From: Methanobacteriota archaeon
Lineage (GTDB): Archaea > Iainarchaeota > Iainarchaeia > JAADDC01
Reading direction: 5' to 3'
DNA length: 9,739 nucleotides
Assembly: GCA_015662385.1 (NCBI GenBank)
Contig: DQUH01000028.1
Location: 1 to 9,739, forward strand
The notes beneath the pieces were generated by a model. That model saw only the letters and a list, made by a program, of their open reading frames with translations, was not told the origin of the DNA and searched no databases. The translations under genes and the position numbers were made by a program. Positions 1-5,935 of this stretch are shown one piece after another; the first letter of the stretch is position 1; each line of letters begins with the position of its first letter.

Positions 1-836
1 ATCCGGGCGTGTCCGTCCTTCTTTTACCTAAAAAAGGTGCTAAGACAGACTATCATTTAATAGCCGTACGCCGTGAACATTACGGATGGGTGTTCGTCCA
101 TTCTGGTTACCACTCTACAATCGTCCAGAAACTCGTAGAGTCCTCTGTGCTACCGGAGTTTAAAGAAATTCTAGCTTATGGAACGGAGATACAGGTGGAC
201 AGCCACCGCATTGATTTTCTCATTTCATATCCTGATAGAGACGTGCTCGCGGAGGTTAAAGGGTGTACTCTTTTCAGGAATGACTTCGCCCTATTCCCCG
301 ATGCGCCCACAAAGAGAGGAAAAGCGCATCTGGACATCCTTTCAAAGTATGGGGACTCCATCCTCGTTGTCCTTGTGATGAGCGACACGCCCAGATACTT
401 CGCGCCGAACGCGGAGACTGACCCCGCGTTCCACACCGCTTTCCTGCACGCCCTCTCTAAAGGCGTCCATGTGGTGCCCCTTACCTTTTCTTTTGACGGT
501 CGCGTTTTGCGGTACACCGGCAGGATCCCCTTTACGTCGGATGCTTATGATCGCAGACTCCTTGATCTGGGGGGTACCGCGGCGGCCGCTGTCAAGGAGT
601 ACAACGGGCGTTTCGGACCCGAGTCTACAGCCGTATTTTCCGGGGTTTACAGCGTCGATGGCATCCCGTACGTGCGCGTGGTGTTTCACGGTGTCTTTTG
701 CCGTTCTTGTGGTGTATACGACTATTTTGAAGACTATGCGCTCGTTTTAGAAGAGTTAGGCGTGCGTTCCGCTCCGGAGAATGTTAGAAGGTTTGGAAAC
801 GCCTTTGTGGTGCAATATAAGGTGCAAGCGTTCTGA
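1..836 (+). CDS. sfsA: SfsA-family protein with C-terminal extension (5' end outside window)
   Basis: The frame is open to the left edge. The first complete codons read P-G before GTG at 9, and this PG matches the PG..VLL segment inside SfsA proteins, so GTG 9 is internal and roughly 60-70 N-terminal residues are missing. Numbered from GTG 9, the family signatures seen are RIDFL (67-71), EVK (82-84), FPDAPTKRG and FAPN..TDP. D69, E82 and K84 fit the D...ExK active site of the nuclease-like SfsA fold. SfsA was named for an effect on sugar fermentation in E. coli; its true role is unclear. The usual DT..PN motif is absent (HSGYHS here). Known SfsA proteins are about 230-240 residues, but this one continues about 100 residues past the core, with a CRSC pair at 231-234 that I do not recognise. 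The 3' end overlaps the convergent glycosylase gene by 53 bases. Family call is firm; the extension's function is unknown. Confidence 0.88.
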   Translation, partial: PGVSVLLLPKKGAKTDYHLIAVRREHYGWVFVHSGYHSTIVQKLVESSVLPEFKEILAYGTEIQVDSHRIDFLISYPDRDVLAEVKGCTLFRNDFALFPDAPTKRGKAHLDILSKYGDSILVVLVMSDTPRYFAPNAETDPAFHTAFLHALSKGVHVVPLTFSFDGRVLRYTGRIPFTSDAYDRRLLDLGGTAAAAVKEYNGRFGPESTAVFSGVYSVDGIPYVRVVFHGVFCRSCGVYDYFEDYALVLEELGVRSAPENVRRFGNAFVVQYKVQAF

Positions 837-1539
837 CAAGTTCCCTTCCCTTTTGTCCGAAAACGCCCACCACCTTCTTGGCAATTTCCGGGTCGCCACT
901 CAGCACCGGCCACAATATGGAATCGATGTGCAGTGGTGGAACGCCTGTTTCTTTAGCTACGTTGTTCCAAAAGCGTAAGGGGTCTTCGCGGGTAAGCTTT
1001 TCTGTTAGCTTTTTGATCCGTGAATCCAGCGGTATTGGGACCTCAAAGGGGTACGGACGGAATGTGCCCGTAGCTATCCGCATGGCGTAGCCGAACATTT
1101 TTACGGCAAAGACTACTGTTTTCGCTGCCGGCGAACTGCCAAGTTGCTGTGCAAGATCGCTGTGCAGGAGATTCATGTTTTTGTAGTAAACATCTGGCTC
1201 AAAGTCTTGAAGGAACGCATTTATTTTTTCTAAACGCCTCACTTTTGTTCTAACGAGTCTTCTGTTCGTCCTGCTCTTTGGCAGGAATAGTCCGTATGCT
1301 TCTGGAATGTTGTCTGCAGGGTTTTTTGAAAACCACTCGGCAAATTCCCACCACCAGTTTTCACCTTTTCCAGAAAGCTGGTAAGAAACTAAAGCATTGG
1401 CAACTACGAGCGGGGCGAAGGCATCTCTATCCACACGGCTGTGCAGATACTTCAGCGCTTGGAACTGCGGGTCAATCTTTTCTTCTATTTGCCTTGCCCC
1501 TTCTACCCCGTACCTGTGTATTATCTTGGAAAGGTTCAC
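784..1539 (-). CDS. AGOG-type 8-oxoguanine DNA glycosylase/lyase
   Basis: This 251-residue protein matches archaeal GO glycosylase (AGOG), which excises 8-oxoguanine from DNA and then cleaves the abasic strand by beta-elimination. Recognisable blocks are DPQF (23-26), ANALVSYQLSGKGE.WW (47-63), EAY..FLP..R.NRRL (80-95), AKTVVFAVKMFGYA (139-152), FRPYP.E.PIP.D (160-172) and PPLHIDS.LWP near the C-terminus. K140 and D172 fall at the numbers reported as catalytic in the Pyrobaculum aerophilum enzyme. The start is GTG 1537-1539, the first start codon after the in-frame stop; no clear Shine-Dalgarno is seen. It lies 22 bases after the Lrp-type gene on the same strand, so the two are probably co-transcribed. 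The stop lies inside the 3' end of the convergent sfsA gene. Its position next to peroxide and superoxide genes suggests a shared role in oxidative damage, which is inference. Confidence 0.93.
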   Translation of the reverse strand: MNLSKIIHRYGVEGARQIEEKIDPQFQALKYLHSRVDRDAFAPLVVANALVSYQLSGKGENWWWEFAEWFSKNPADNIPEAYGLFLPKSRTNRRLVRTKVRRLEKINAFLQDFEPDVYYKNMNLLHSDLAQQLGSSPAAKTVVFAVKMFGYAMRIATGTFRPYPFEVPIPLDSRIKKLTEKLTREDPLRFWNNVAKETGVPPLHIDSILWPVLSGDPEIAKKVVGVFGQKGRELVRTLAPYIAPQRRFQTF

Positions 1540-1561
1540 ACAAAAATGTTCCCATGATTCT

Positions 1562-1990
1562 TTATTTTAGTTCTTCCACAAGTATTGCCGGGCAGACGCG
1601 GAGCACCCCTTTGATTTTTTCTATCCGGCGGACGAAGCCCGCCAGCTCGTCGCCGTCCCTGAACCAGCACTCTACCATAGCCATGTGGTCCCCCGTTGTG
1701 GACAGCATGCGCCGTACTTCCCTCATACCGCGGACTTTGTCCAGGGCTTCAAGGTAATACTCCGGTTCAATGTCGAACCCTATGAGTGCGACCACTTTAT
1801 ACCCGATTTTTTTGGGGTCTATCTCCGCACGGTACCCCTTTATTATCCCCAGTTCTTCGAATTTTTTCACTCTTTTGCGCACCGCTGCCTCTGTGACCCC
1901 GATCTGCCTGGCTATTTCTGTGTACGGTATCCTCGCGTTCCGCATGAGCATTTCGAGTATTGCTATATCTTTTTCCGAAATGCGAACCAC
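1562..1990 (-). CDS. Lrp/AsnC-family transcription regulator (FL11/LrpA-like)
   Basis: The protein has 142 residues, the usual size for a full Lrp/AsnC regulator. Residues 5-52 form the helix-turn-helix domain (IAxxIGVTEAAVRKRVKKFEELGIIKGY), followed by a hinge (DPKKIGY, 58-64) and the RAM effector-binding domain with its TTGDHM turn (98-103) and the closing KGVLRVCPAI-LVEELK. The ending closely resembles Pyrococcus FL11/LrpA. Such proteins form octameric discs or higher assemblies, and many sense amino acids. The start is GTG 1988-1990. No Shine-Dalgarno precedes it, but a T-rich TATA-like element (2008-2019) is centred about 25-26 bases upstream, which fits a leaderless mRNA. It is divergent from the peroxiredoxin gene and 22 bases ahead of AGOG, so autoregulation and control of both sides are likely. 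It carries two cysteines (108 and 133); 133 is also in FL11-like relatives, and 108 might permit redox sensing (speculative). Confidence 0.93.
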   Translation of the reverse strand: MVRISEKDIAILEMLMRNARIPYTEIARQIGVTEAAVRKRVKKFEELGIIKGYRAEIDPKKIGYKVVALIGFDIEPEYYLEALDKVRGMREVRRMLSTTGDHMAMVECWFRDGDELAGFVRRIEKIKGVLRVCPAILVEELK

Positions 1991-2007
1991 GTATTAAAGT
2001 AAAGCGA

Positions 2008-2019
2008 ATCATATTAAAA
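2008..2019. promoter_or_regulatory. AT-rich TATA-like element shared by divergent promoters
   Basis: The element reads CATATTAAAAAG on the plus strand and CTTTTTAATATG on the minus strand. Its centre is about 25 bases from the minus-strand GTG at 1990, the spacing expected for a leaderless regulator transcript. On the plus strand the same element would place the peroxiredoxin transcript start just before its ribosome binding site at 2044. The whole divergent gap is only 66 bases (1991-2056), so a regulator bound here could affect both directions. The position is inferred from spacing, not from mapped transcripts. Confidence 0.55.
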
Positions 2020-2043
2020 AGTGTTCGGACAATTATTTCCAAT

Positions 2044-2051
2044 GAGGTGAT
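2044..2051 (+). promoter_or_regulatory. Strong Shine-Dalgarno of the peroxiredoxin gene
   Basis: GAGGTGAT lies 5 bases before ATG 2057 and is an extended match to the archaeal anti-Shine-Dalgarno end of 16S rRNA. It fixes the peroxiredoxin start and implies a leadered mRNA, in contrast to the leaderless-looking regulator on the other side. Confidence 0.8.
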
Positions 2052-2056
2052 GCAAA

Positions 2057-2716
2057 ATGGCGGAGATATACGTGCCTGCAATTGGGGACAAGTTCCCTGA
2101 GATGGAAGTAAAAACAACCCACGGGGAAATGAAACTCCCGGATGCTTTCAAGGGCAAATGGTTCGTGCTGTTTTCGCACCCAGCGGACTTTACACCTGTG
2201 TGCACCACGGAGTTTGTTGCGTTCCAGAAGCGCTACGACCAGTTTAAGGAGCTCAACACAGAGCTTATAGGACTCTCCATCGATCAAGTCTTCTCCCACA
2301 TAAAGTGGGTGGAGTGGATCAAAGAGAAGCTAGGCGTGGAGATACAGTTCCCGATAATTGCGGATGACATGGGTGTGGTGGCAGAAGCCCTTGGGATGAT
2401 CCACCCGAACAAGGGCACGAACACGGTGCGCGCTGTCTTCATAGTTGACGACAAGGGCATCATCCGCGCGATCCTGTACTACCCCCAGGAAGTGGGCAGG
2501 AACGTGGACGAGATACTGCGCCTGGTCAAAGCGCTGCAGACATCTGACAAATACGGTGTAGCCCTGCCCCACAAGTGGCCAGAGAACGAGCTCGTTGGCG
2601 ACCATGCCATAGTGCCGCCCGCATCCAGCGTGGAGGAGAAGAAACAGCGCGAAGAAGCAAAGAAGCGCGGAGAGATCGAGTGTTTCGACTGGTGGTTCTG
2701 CCACAAAAAACTTTGA
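2057..2716 (+). CDS. Peroxiredoxin (archaeal Prx6-type, three-cysteine form)
   Basis: The 219-residue protein matches archaeal thioredoxin peroxidases such as those of Aeropyrum and Pyrococcus. These reduce hydrogen peroxide and organic peroxides in the cytoplasm, usually as ring-shaped decamers. The peroxidatic site is FTPVCTTEF, with Cys49 and Thr46; [15 protein letters not shown] and [20 protein letters not shown] are the other core blocks. A C-terminal arm of about 60 residues ends in CFDWWFC, giving Cys209 and Cys215, which correspond by spacing to the two C-terminal cysteines (207 and 213) of the Aeropyrum enzyme. The ATG at 2057 is fixed by the Shine-Dalgarno 5 bases before it. The gene is divergent from an Lrp-type regulator and is followed 48 bases later by a ferritin-like gene and a superoxide reductase. 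It would consume the peroxide that superoxide reductase makes. Confidence 0.96.
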   Translation: MAEIYVPAIGDKFPEMEVKTTHGEMKLPDAFKGKWFVLFSHPADFTPVCTTEFVAFQKRYDQFKELNTELIGLSIDQVFSHIKWVEWIKEKLGVEIQFPIIADDMGVVAEALGMIHPNKGTNTVRAVFIVDDKGIIRAILYYPQEVGRNVDEILRLVKALQTSDKYGVALPHKWPENELVGDHAIVPPASSVEEKKQREEAKKRGEIECFDWWFCHKKL

Positions 2717-2733
2717 TCCCCCTGCACACCCTC

Positions 2734-2748
2734 TATTTTTATTATTAG
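2734..2748 (+). promoter_or_regulatory. T-rich element: probable terminator of peroxiredoxin and TATA box of the next gene
   Basis: TATTTTTATTATTAG begins 17 bases after the peroxiredoxin stop. A run of T in the transcript is the usual archaeal terminator. The same block centres about 25 bases before GTG 2765, so it could also be the TATA box for the ferritin-like gene. I cannot separate the two roles from sequence. Confidence 0.5.
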
Positions 2749-2764
2749 TTTTGTGGTGATGAAT

Positions 2765-3055
2765 GTGTTGTCCGAGATACCGTTTGGATATGACTTTGTG
2801 AAAAAGAACAACGGGAAGCTTGCCGACGCTGAACTTGCAAGGATTGGGCTTATTGCAGAACTGGACGCGGTAAACCTTTACGAACAGCTGGCAGCGCTTG
2901 CAGAGGATCCCCTTCTCAAGAAGGTGTTTTTGGATATTGCTCGTGAGGAAAAGGAGCATGTGGGAGAGTTTTTGGAACTGCTGAAGCGTCTTGATTCGGA
3001 ACAGGTGCGGGCAATAGAGCACGGGGCAAAAGAAGTGCGTGAAATGGAGGAATAG
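2765..3055 (+). CDS. Encapsulated-ferritin-like (EncFtn-type) small iron protein
   Basis: This short protein (96 residues from GTG 2765) matches the two-helix EncFtn/rubrerythrin-like domain. Its two halves carry AELDAVNLYEQLA and AREEKEHVGEFLELLKR. E32, E62 and H65 have the same spacing as the iron ligands of Rhodospirillum rubrum EncFtn; D34 and Y39 also align. The domain resembles the N-terminal cargo domain fused to the encapsulin shell in Pyrococcus furiosus, but here it stops where that fusion would enter the shell, and no shell gene is in the window. Such proteins form ring decamers that oxidise Fe(II). Upstream in-frame GTG 2753, GTG 2756 and ATG 2759 are possible. I prefer 2765 because GGTGAT (2755-2760) lies 4 bases before it and the protein then begins MLSEIPF. 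It sits 2 bases before superoxide reductase, so the two are co-transcribed. Confidence 0.87.
   Translation: MLSEIPFGYDFVKKNNGKLADAELARIGLIAELDAVNLYEQLAALAEDPLLKKVFLDIAREEKEHVGEFLELLKRLDSEQVRAIEHGAKEVREMEE
3046..3050 (+). promoter_or_regulatory. Shine-Dalgarno of superoxide reductase inside the preceding gene
   Basis: GGAGG lies within the last codons of the ferritin-like gene, 7 bases before GTG 3058. It supports the GTG start and translation from a shared mRNA. Confidence 0.7.
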
Positions 3056-3057
3056 CC

Positions 3058-3423
3058 GTGGAGATTCGAACTGCTGATTGGAAATCTGAAAAACACGTTC
3101 CCGTGATTCACATCCCCGATGAGATCAGGGCTGGAGAACCGTTTGCAGTTACAGTGGCCGTAGGTGAGGAAATTCCCCACCCCAACACCCCTGAGCACCA
3201 TATAGCGTGGATAGAACTTTATTTTGTGCCCAAAAATAGCAAAATACCGTGCTTTTTAGGACGGGCCGAATTTGGGGCGCACGGCGAGACAGGGCTGGTG
3301 ACGGCGCCAAGGGCGATGTTCCAGGTATCTGTGCCGGGCCCGGGAACCCTAGTAGCTGTTGCACTGTGCAATATTCACGGGCTGTGGGAAGGAAAGAAGG
3401 AAATAGAAATGGGTTCAGAATAA
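3058..3423 (+). CDS. Superoxide reductase (neelaredoxin class)
   Basis: The 121-residue protein matches the one-iron superoxide reductase of Pyrococcus, which reduces superoxide to hydrogen peroxide using electrons from rubredoxin, without making oxygen. All ligands of the Fe(His)4Cys centre are present: H13 in EKHVP, H41 and H47 in IPHPNTPEHH, and C104 and H107 in CNIHGLWE. The catalytic-loop E11 and K12 are intact. There is no N-terminal desulforedoxin CxxC domain, so this is the class II (neelaredoxin) form. The start is GTG 3058, 2 bases after the ferritin-like stop, with GGAGG 7 bases upstream. Its product peroxide could be removed by the peroxiredoxin upstream. A TATA box and T-tracts follow the stop, so transcription probably ends here. 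Confidence 0.97.
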   Translation: MEIRTADWKSEKHVPVIHIPDEIRAGEPFAVTVAVGEEIPHPNTPEHHIAWIELYFVPKNSKIPCFLGRAEFGAHGETGLVTAPRAMFQVSVPGPGTLVAVALCNIHGLWEGKKEIEMGSE

Positions 3424-3431
3424 ACCCACAG

Positions 3432-3441
3432 TTTTTATAAA
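3432..3441 (+). promoter_or_regulatory. TATA box for the PAP2-kinase fusion gene
   Basis: TTTTTATAAA is centred about 26 bases before ATG 3463, the spacing expected when transcription starts at or next to the start codon. No Shine-Dalgarno precedes that ATG, which supports a leaderless mRNA. Confidence 0.7.
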
Positions 3442-3443
3442 CT

Positions 3444-3457
3444 ATTTTTTATTTTTT
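3444..3457 (+). terminator. T-tract terminator after superoxide reductase
   Basis: Two runs of six T (3445-3450 and 3452-3457) lie 22-34 bases after the superoxide reductase stop, without a hairpin I can see. This is the usual form of an intrinsic archaeal terminator. It sits between the TATA box and start codon of the next gene. Confidence 0.55.
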
Positions 3458-3462
3458 GACCA

Positions 3463-4353
3463 ATGTTCGACTTTCTGCTCATTTCCAGCATTTTGCTCGC
3501 CGTACCCCCAGCATATTTTTTTTACTTGTTCTTTCGCGGCAACAGGAGAAAAGCGCTTACCCTCCTCTCTGCGTACCTTTTCCTCACCGCCGTGGTACTC
3601 CTCTTAAAATTTATGCTGAAAGTACCCAGGCCGGAAAATGCCGGCACCGTTGATCCTTACTCCTTCCCCTCTTACCATTCCGCCTACGCTTCCCTGCTTT
3701 TTTTCATAACTCCTAACATTTACACCCTGCTCTATGCGGTCCTCATGGGGTATTTACGCGTTTTGGCAGGGGTTCATACTTGGGCAGACGTTTTCGGTGG
3801 CTACGTGCTGTCGGGGCTTCTGTGGTGGGTGTACAGGAAAGGTAGGGAACGCGTGGGGTTTGAATGGGACCGTCAGGCGTTCCACATGGGTACTGGTTCC
3901 CTGCTGGGGCTCATTCTTTATGTGGATTGGAAGTTTGGCCTGTTATTAATGTTTTTTCTGTTGTTGCTCGGCATCTTTCTTTACAGGTGGCGTAAGCACC
4001 CGTGGATCTCAGCATTTCTTGAGTTTTTCGACAGGGACGGAACGGGAAAGGGAGCATTTTCCTTTATTGTAGGTGCCATTGCGGCGGTGATAATTAACCC
4101 TGCTCTTGGCTGGGCTGCCGTGTGGTACCTCTCTTACGTGGATGCGGTCGCTACCATCGTTGGCAAATATTTTGCGACCAGGGGAAAGAGCGCTGTAGGG
4201 ACCCTTGCCGGGCTGGTGGCCGGCGTGCTTGTGGCCTTCGCCACGGACACACCACTGTGGTTTGCACCTGTCGTGGCTGCCGTCGAATACCTGTCACCCT
4301 TTGATGACAACGTCGTGATCCCCGTTGTTGTTTCGGTTTTGGGGCTGCTGTAG
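3463..4353 (+). CDS. PAP2 lipid phosphatase fused to a dolichol/phytol kinase-like domain
   Basis: This 296-residue membrane protein has two recognisable halves. Residues 1-125 are a PAP2 phosphatase: KFMLKVPRP (K49, R56, P57), PSYH (S70, H72; the usual PSGH with Y for G) and R99-x5-H105-x3-D109. Residues 135-296 resemble the CTP-dependent polyprenol kinase family (Sec59, Dgk1, VTE5/6): R137..FH141, E187, D190, G195.GA, VDA..T.VGK (226-235), K242, GTLAG (246-250), E275 and FDDNVVIP (280-287). About eight membrane segments are visible. In known families the first domain removes phosphate from prenyl (pyro)phosphates or other lipids and the second phosphorylates a prenol. Joined, they could recycle the polyprenyl carrier used in glycan assembly, or salvage isoprenoid alcohols; both are inference. 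A TATA box at -26 implies a leaderless start at ATG 3463. The peptidase gene follows after 16 bases. Confidence 0.85.
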   Translation: MFDFLLISSILLAVPPAYFFYLFFRGNRRKALTLLSAYLFLTAVVLLLKFMLKVPRPENAGTVDPYSFPSYHSAYASLLFFITPNIYTLLYAVLMGYLRVLAGVHTWADVFGGYVLSGLLWWVYRKGRERVGFEWDRQAFHMGTGSLLGLILYVDWKFGLLLMFFLLLLGIFLYRWRKHPWISAFLEFFDRDGTGKGAFSFIVGAIAAVIINPALGWAAVWYLSYVDAVATIVGKYFATRGKSAVGTLAGLVAGVLVAFATDTPLWFAPVVAAVEYLSPFDDNVVIPVVVSVLGLL

Positions 4354-4369
4354 CAGAAGGTGGTGGCAT

Positions 4370-5875
4370 ATGGAGGTAAAGAACCCCACTGTGAAGGAAA
4401 TATTAAGAAAGTATAGGAGAATTGAAGCCATATCTCATGCAGAAAACTTGCTGTACTGGGATATGGACACGTATATGCCCAAGAACGGTGCAGAATACCG
4501 CGGGGATGCCCTCGCAGAGCTGGACGCTCTTTCGCAGGAGTTGGTGCTCGACCCGGGATTCGTGAACCTCGTCAGGCGTGCAGAGGGTGAAGACCTTAAC
4601 GATTACGAGAAGGGCATCGTACGTGTTCTGAAAAGGGACATCGAGTACTACGAAAAGTTGCCCCCTGATTTCCTGGCGGAAATGGCGAGGGCCGCCACCC
4701 TCGGCTTTCAGGCGTGGCGCGAGGCGAAAGAAAAGGCGGACTTTAAGATATTCCAACCCCACCTCGAACGCTGGGTGGAAATCCAAAGAAAGCTTGCAGA
4801 GTACCTAGGCTACGAAGAACATCCGTACGATGCACTCCTGGACCGTTACCACGAGGGCTTGAGGTATAAAAACGTCAAGGATGTGTTCTCCGAGCTGGTG
4901 CCGTTTGCGTCCAAGTTTCTCCGTAAAGTGCTGGATTCCGGGGCGTACGTCCCGCGTCACGGGCTCGAAGACGCCGAGTACTGCCGTGAGGACATGGAAT
5001 CGCTGAACAGGAAAGTCTTGACGGTTTTCGGGGCAGACTGGGAGAGCTTCCGTATGGACGTTTCGACCCACCCCTTCACGGACGGTGTTGGGAAAGGGGA
5101 CGTAAGGATAACGACGTGGTACCACGGGCGGGACTTCAGGCGGTCCCTGCTCGCCACGGTCCACGAATGGGGACACGCGGTGTACGAATCCGTGATGCTG
5201 GACGAGTTCGCGTACACGCCCCTCCACACGGGGGTGTCTTTCGTCCTCCACGAGTCGCAGTCAAGGTTCTGGGAGAATCACATAGGCCGTTCCCGCGCCT
5301 TTGTAGAGTCCTTTTATGAGGAGTTCAGGCGGGCGGTCCCTGCCCTTTTCAACTACACCCCGGACGACGTGTATCTATACTTCAATCTGGTCAGGCCGGA
5401 ACTGCTCCGCGTGGAGGCCGATGAGGTGACGTATATCCTGCACATCGCGCTGCGCTACGAGCTGGAGGTCGCCATGCTCGACGGAGAGCTCCCTGTGTCC
5501 GAGTTGCCCCAGGCGTGGAACGAGAAAATGGAGGATTACTTGGGGGTTGTTCCGCCCGACGATGCGAGGGGGGTGTTGCAGGACGTCCACTGGTCCAGCC
5601 ACTCCTTTGGCTATTTCCCCACGTACGCTCTCGGTACTGTCCTTTCTGCCCAGATCCGCTCCGCGATGGAGCGCGATCTCGGACCGCTGGAAGAGCTGGT
5701 GCGGGAAAGGAGCTACGGGCCGGTGCGCAAGTGGCTGGCGGAAAAGGTGCACCGTTTCGGCAGCACCTTTCAGCCCGATGTAATTATTCGCAGGGTTACT
5801 GGTGAAAACCTGAGTCCGGAGCATTTCATCAGCTATGCGGAGGAACGTTATGGGAAAATATACGGTCTGAAGTGA
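4370..5875 (+). CDS. M32-family thermostable metallocarboxypeptidase
   Basis: The 501-residue protein matches peptidase family M32 (Pyrococcus and Thermus carboxypeptidase 1, about 500 residues), a cytoplasmic metal enzyme that trims amino acids from peptide C-termini. The metal site is HEWGH (H265, E266, H269), with the third ligand E295 in HESQSR. Other family blocks are LLYWDMDTYMP, THPFT, DVRITTWY, VEADEVTYILHI, LQDVHW and FGYFPTY. The motif usually written DxRITTRY has W in place of the final R. The start is ATG 4370, with AAGGTGG a few bases before it; it gives the family length, while the longer open frame from 4325 overlaps the previous gene and adds an unrelated W- and C-rich stretch. 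It lies 16 bases after the phosphatase-kinase gene and probably shares its transcript. It likely serves peptide use or protein turnover. Confidence 0.95.
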   Translation: MEVKNPTVKEILRKYRRIEAISHAENLLYWDMDTYMPKNGAEYRGDALAELDALSQELVLDPGFVNLVRRAEGEDLNDYEKGIVRVLKRDIEYYEKLPPDFLAEMARAATLGFQAWREAKEKADFKIFQPHLERWVEIQRKLAEYLGYEEHPYDALLDRYHEGLRYKNVKDVFSELVPFASKFLRKVLDSGAYVPRHGLEDAEYCREDMESLNRKVLTVFGADWESFRMDVSTHPFTDGVGKGDVRITTWYHGRDFRRSLLATVHEWGHAVYESVMLDEFAYTPLHTGVSFVLHESQSRFWENHIGRSRAFVESFYEEFRRAVPALFNYTPDDVYLYFNLVRPELLRVEADEVTYILHIALRYELEVAMLDGELPVSELPQAWNEKMEDYLGVVPPDDARGVLQDVHWSSHSFGYFPTYALGTVLSAQIRSAMERDLGPLEELVRERSYGPVRKWLAEKVHRFGSTFQPDVIIRRVTGENLSPEHFISYAEERYGKIYGLK

Positions 5876-5906
5876 AGCGCGTTGCCTGTCTGAGCTGTAC
5901 CCGAAA

Positions 5907-5914
5907 TTTTATAA
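5907..5914 (+). promoter_or_regulatory. TATA box for the membrane protein gene at 5936
   Basis: TTTTATAA is centred about 26 bases before GTG 5936, and no Shine-Dalgarno precedes that codon, so a leaderless transcript is likely. It separates this gene from the peptidase operon. Confidence 0.65.
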
Positions 5915-5923
5915 TTCCATCTA

Positions 5924-5930
5924 TTTTTTT
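5924..5930 (+). terminator. T-tract terminator after the M32 peptidase
   Basis: Seven T in a row, 49 bases after the peptidase stop, without a visible hairpin. As at 3444-3457, it falls between the TATA box and the start codon of the next gene. Confidence 0.45.
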
Positions 5931-5935
5931 GGTAC

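Noticed and set aside
2027..2040. Lrp operator palindrome in the divergent gap
   Set aside because: Only GGA...TCC and one inner pair match, and the FL11-type TGAAA...TTTCA pattern is absent, so it is too weak to list as a feature.
2330..3022. Minus-strand open frame of 230 codons across peroxiredoxin and ferritin-like genes
   Set aside because: Its residues are unlike a normal protein and both plus-strand genes are secure, so it is a shadow frame.
4325..4369. Longer N-terminus for the M32 peptidase from ATG 4325
   Set aside because: It overlaps the previous gene, adds 15 residues rich in W, C and R unlike the family, and ignores the ribosome site just before ATG 4370.
5876..5935. Small RNA or tRNA gene in the gap after the peptidase
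   Set aside because: The gap is 60 bases and is accounted for by a TATA box and a T-tract; no cloverleaf or stable stem is seen.
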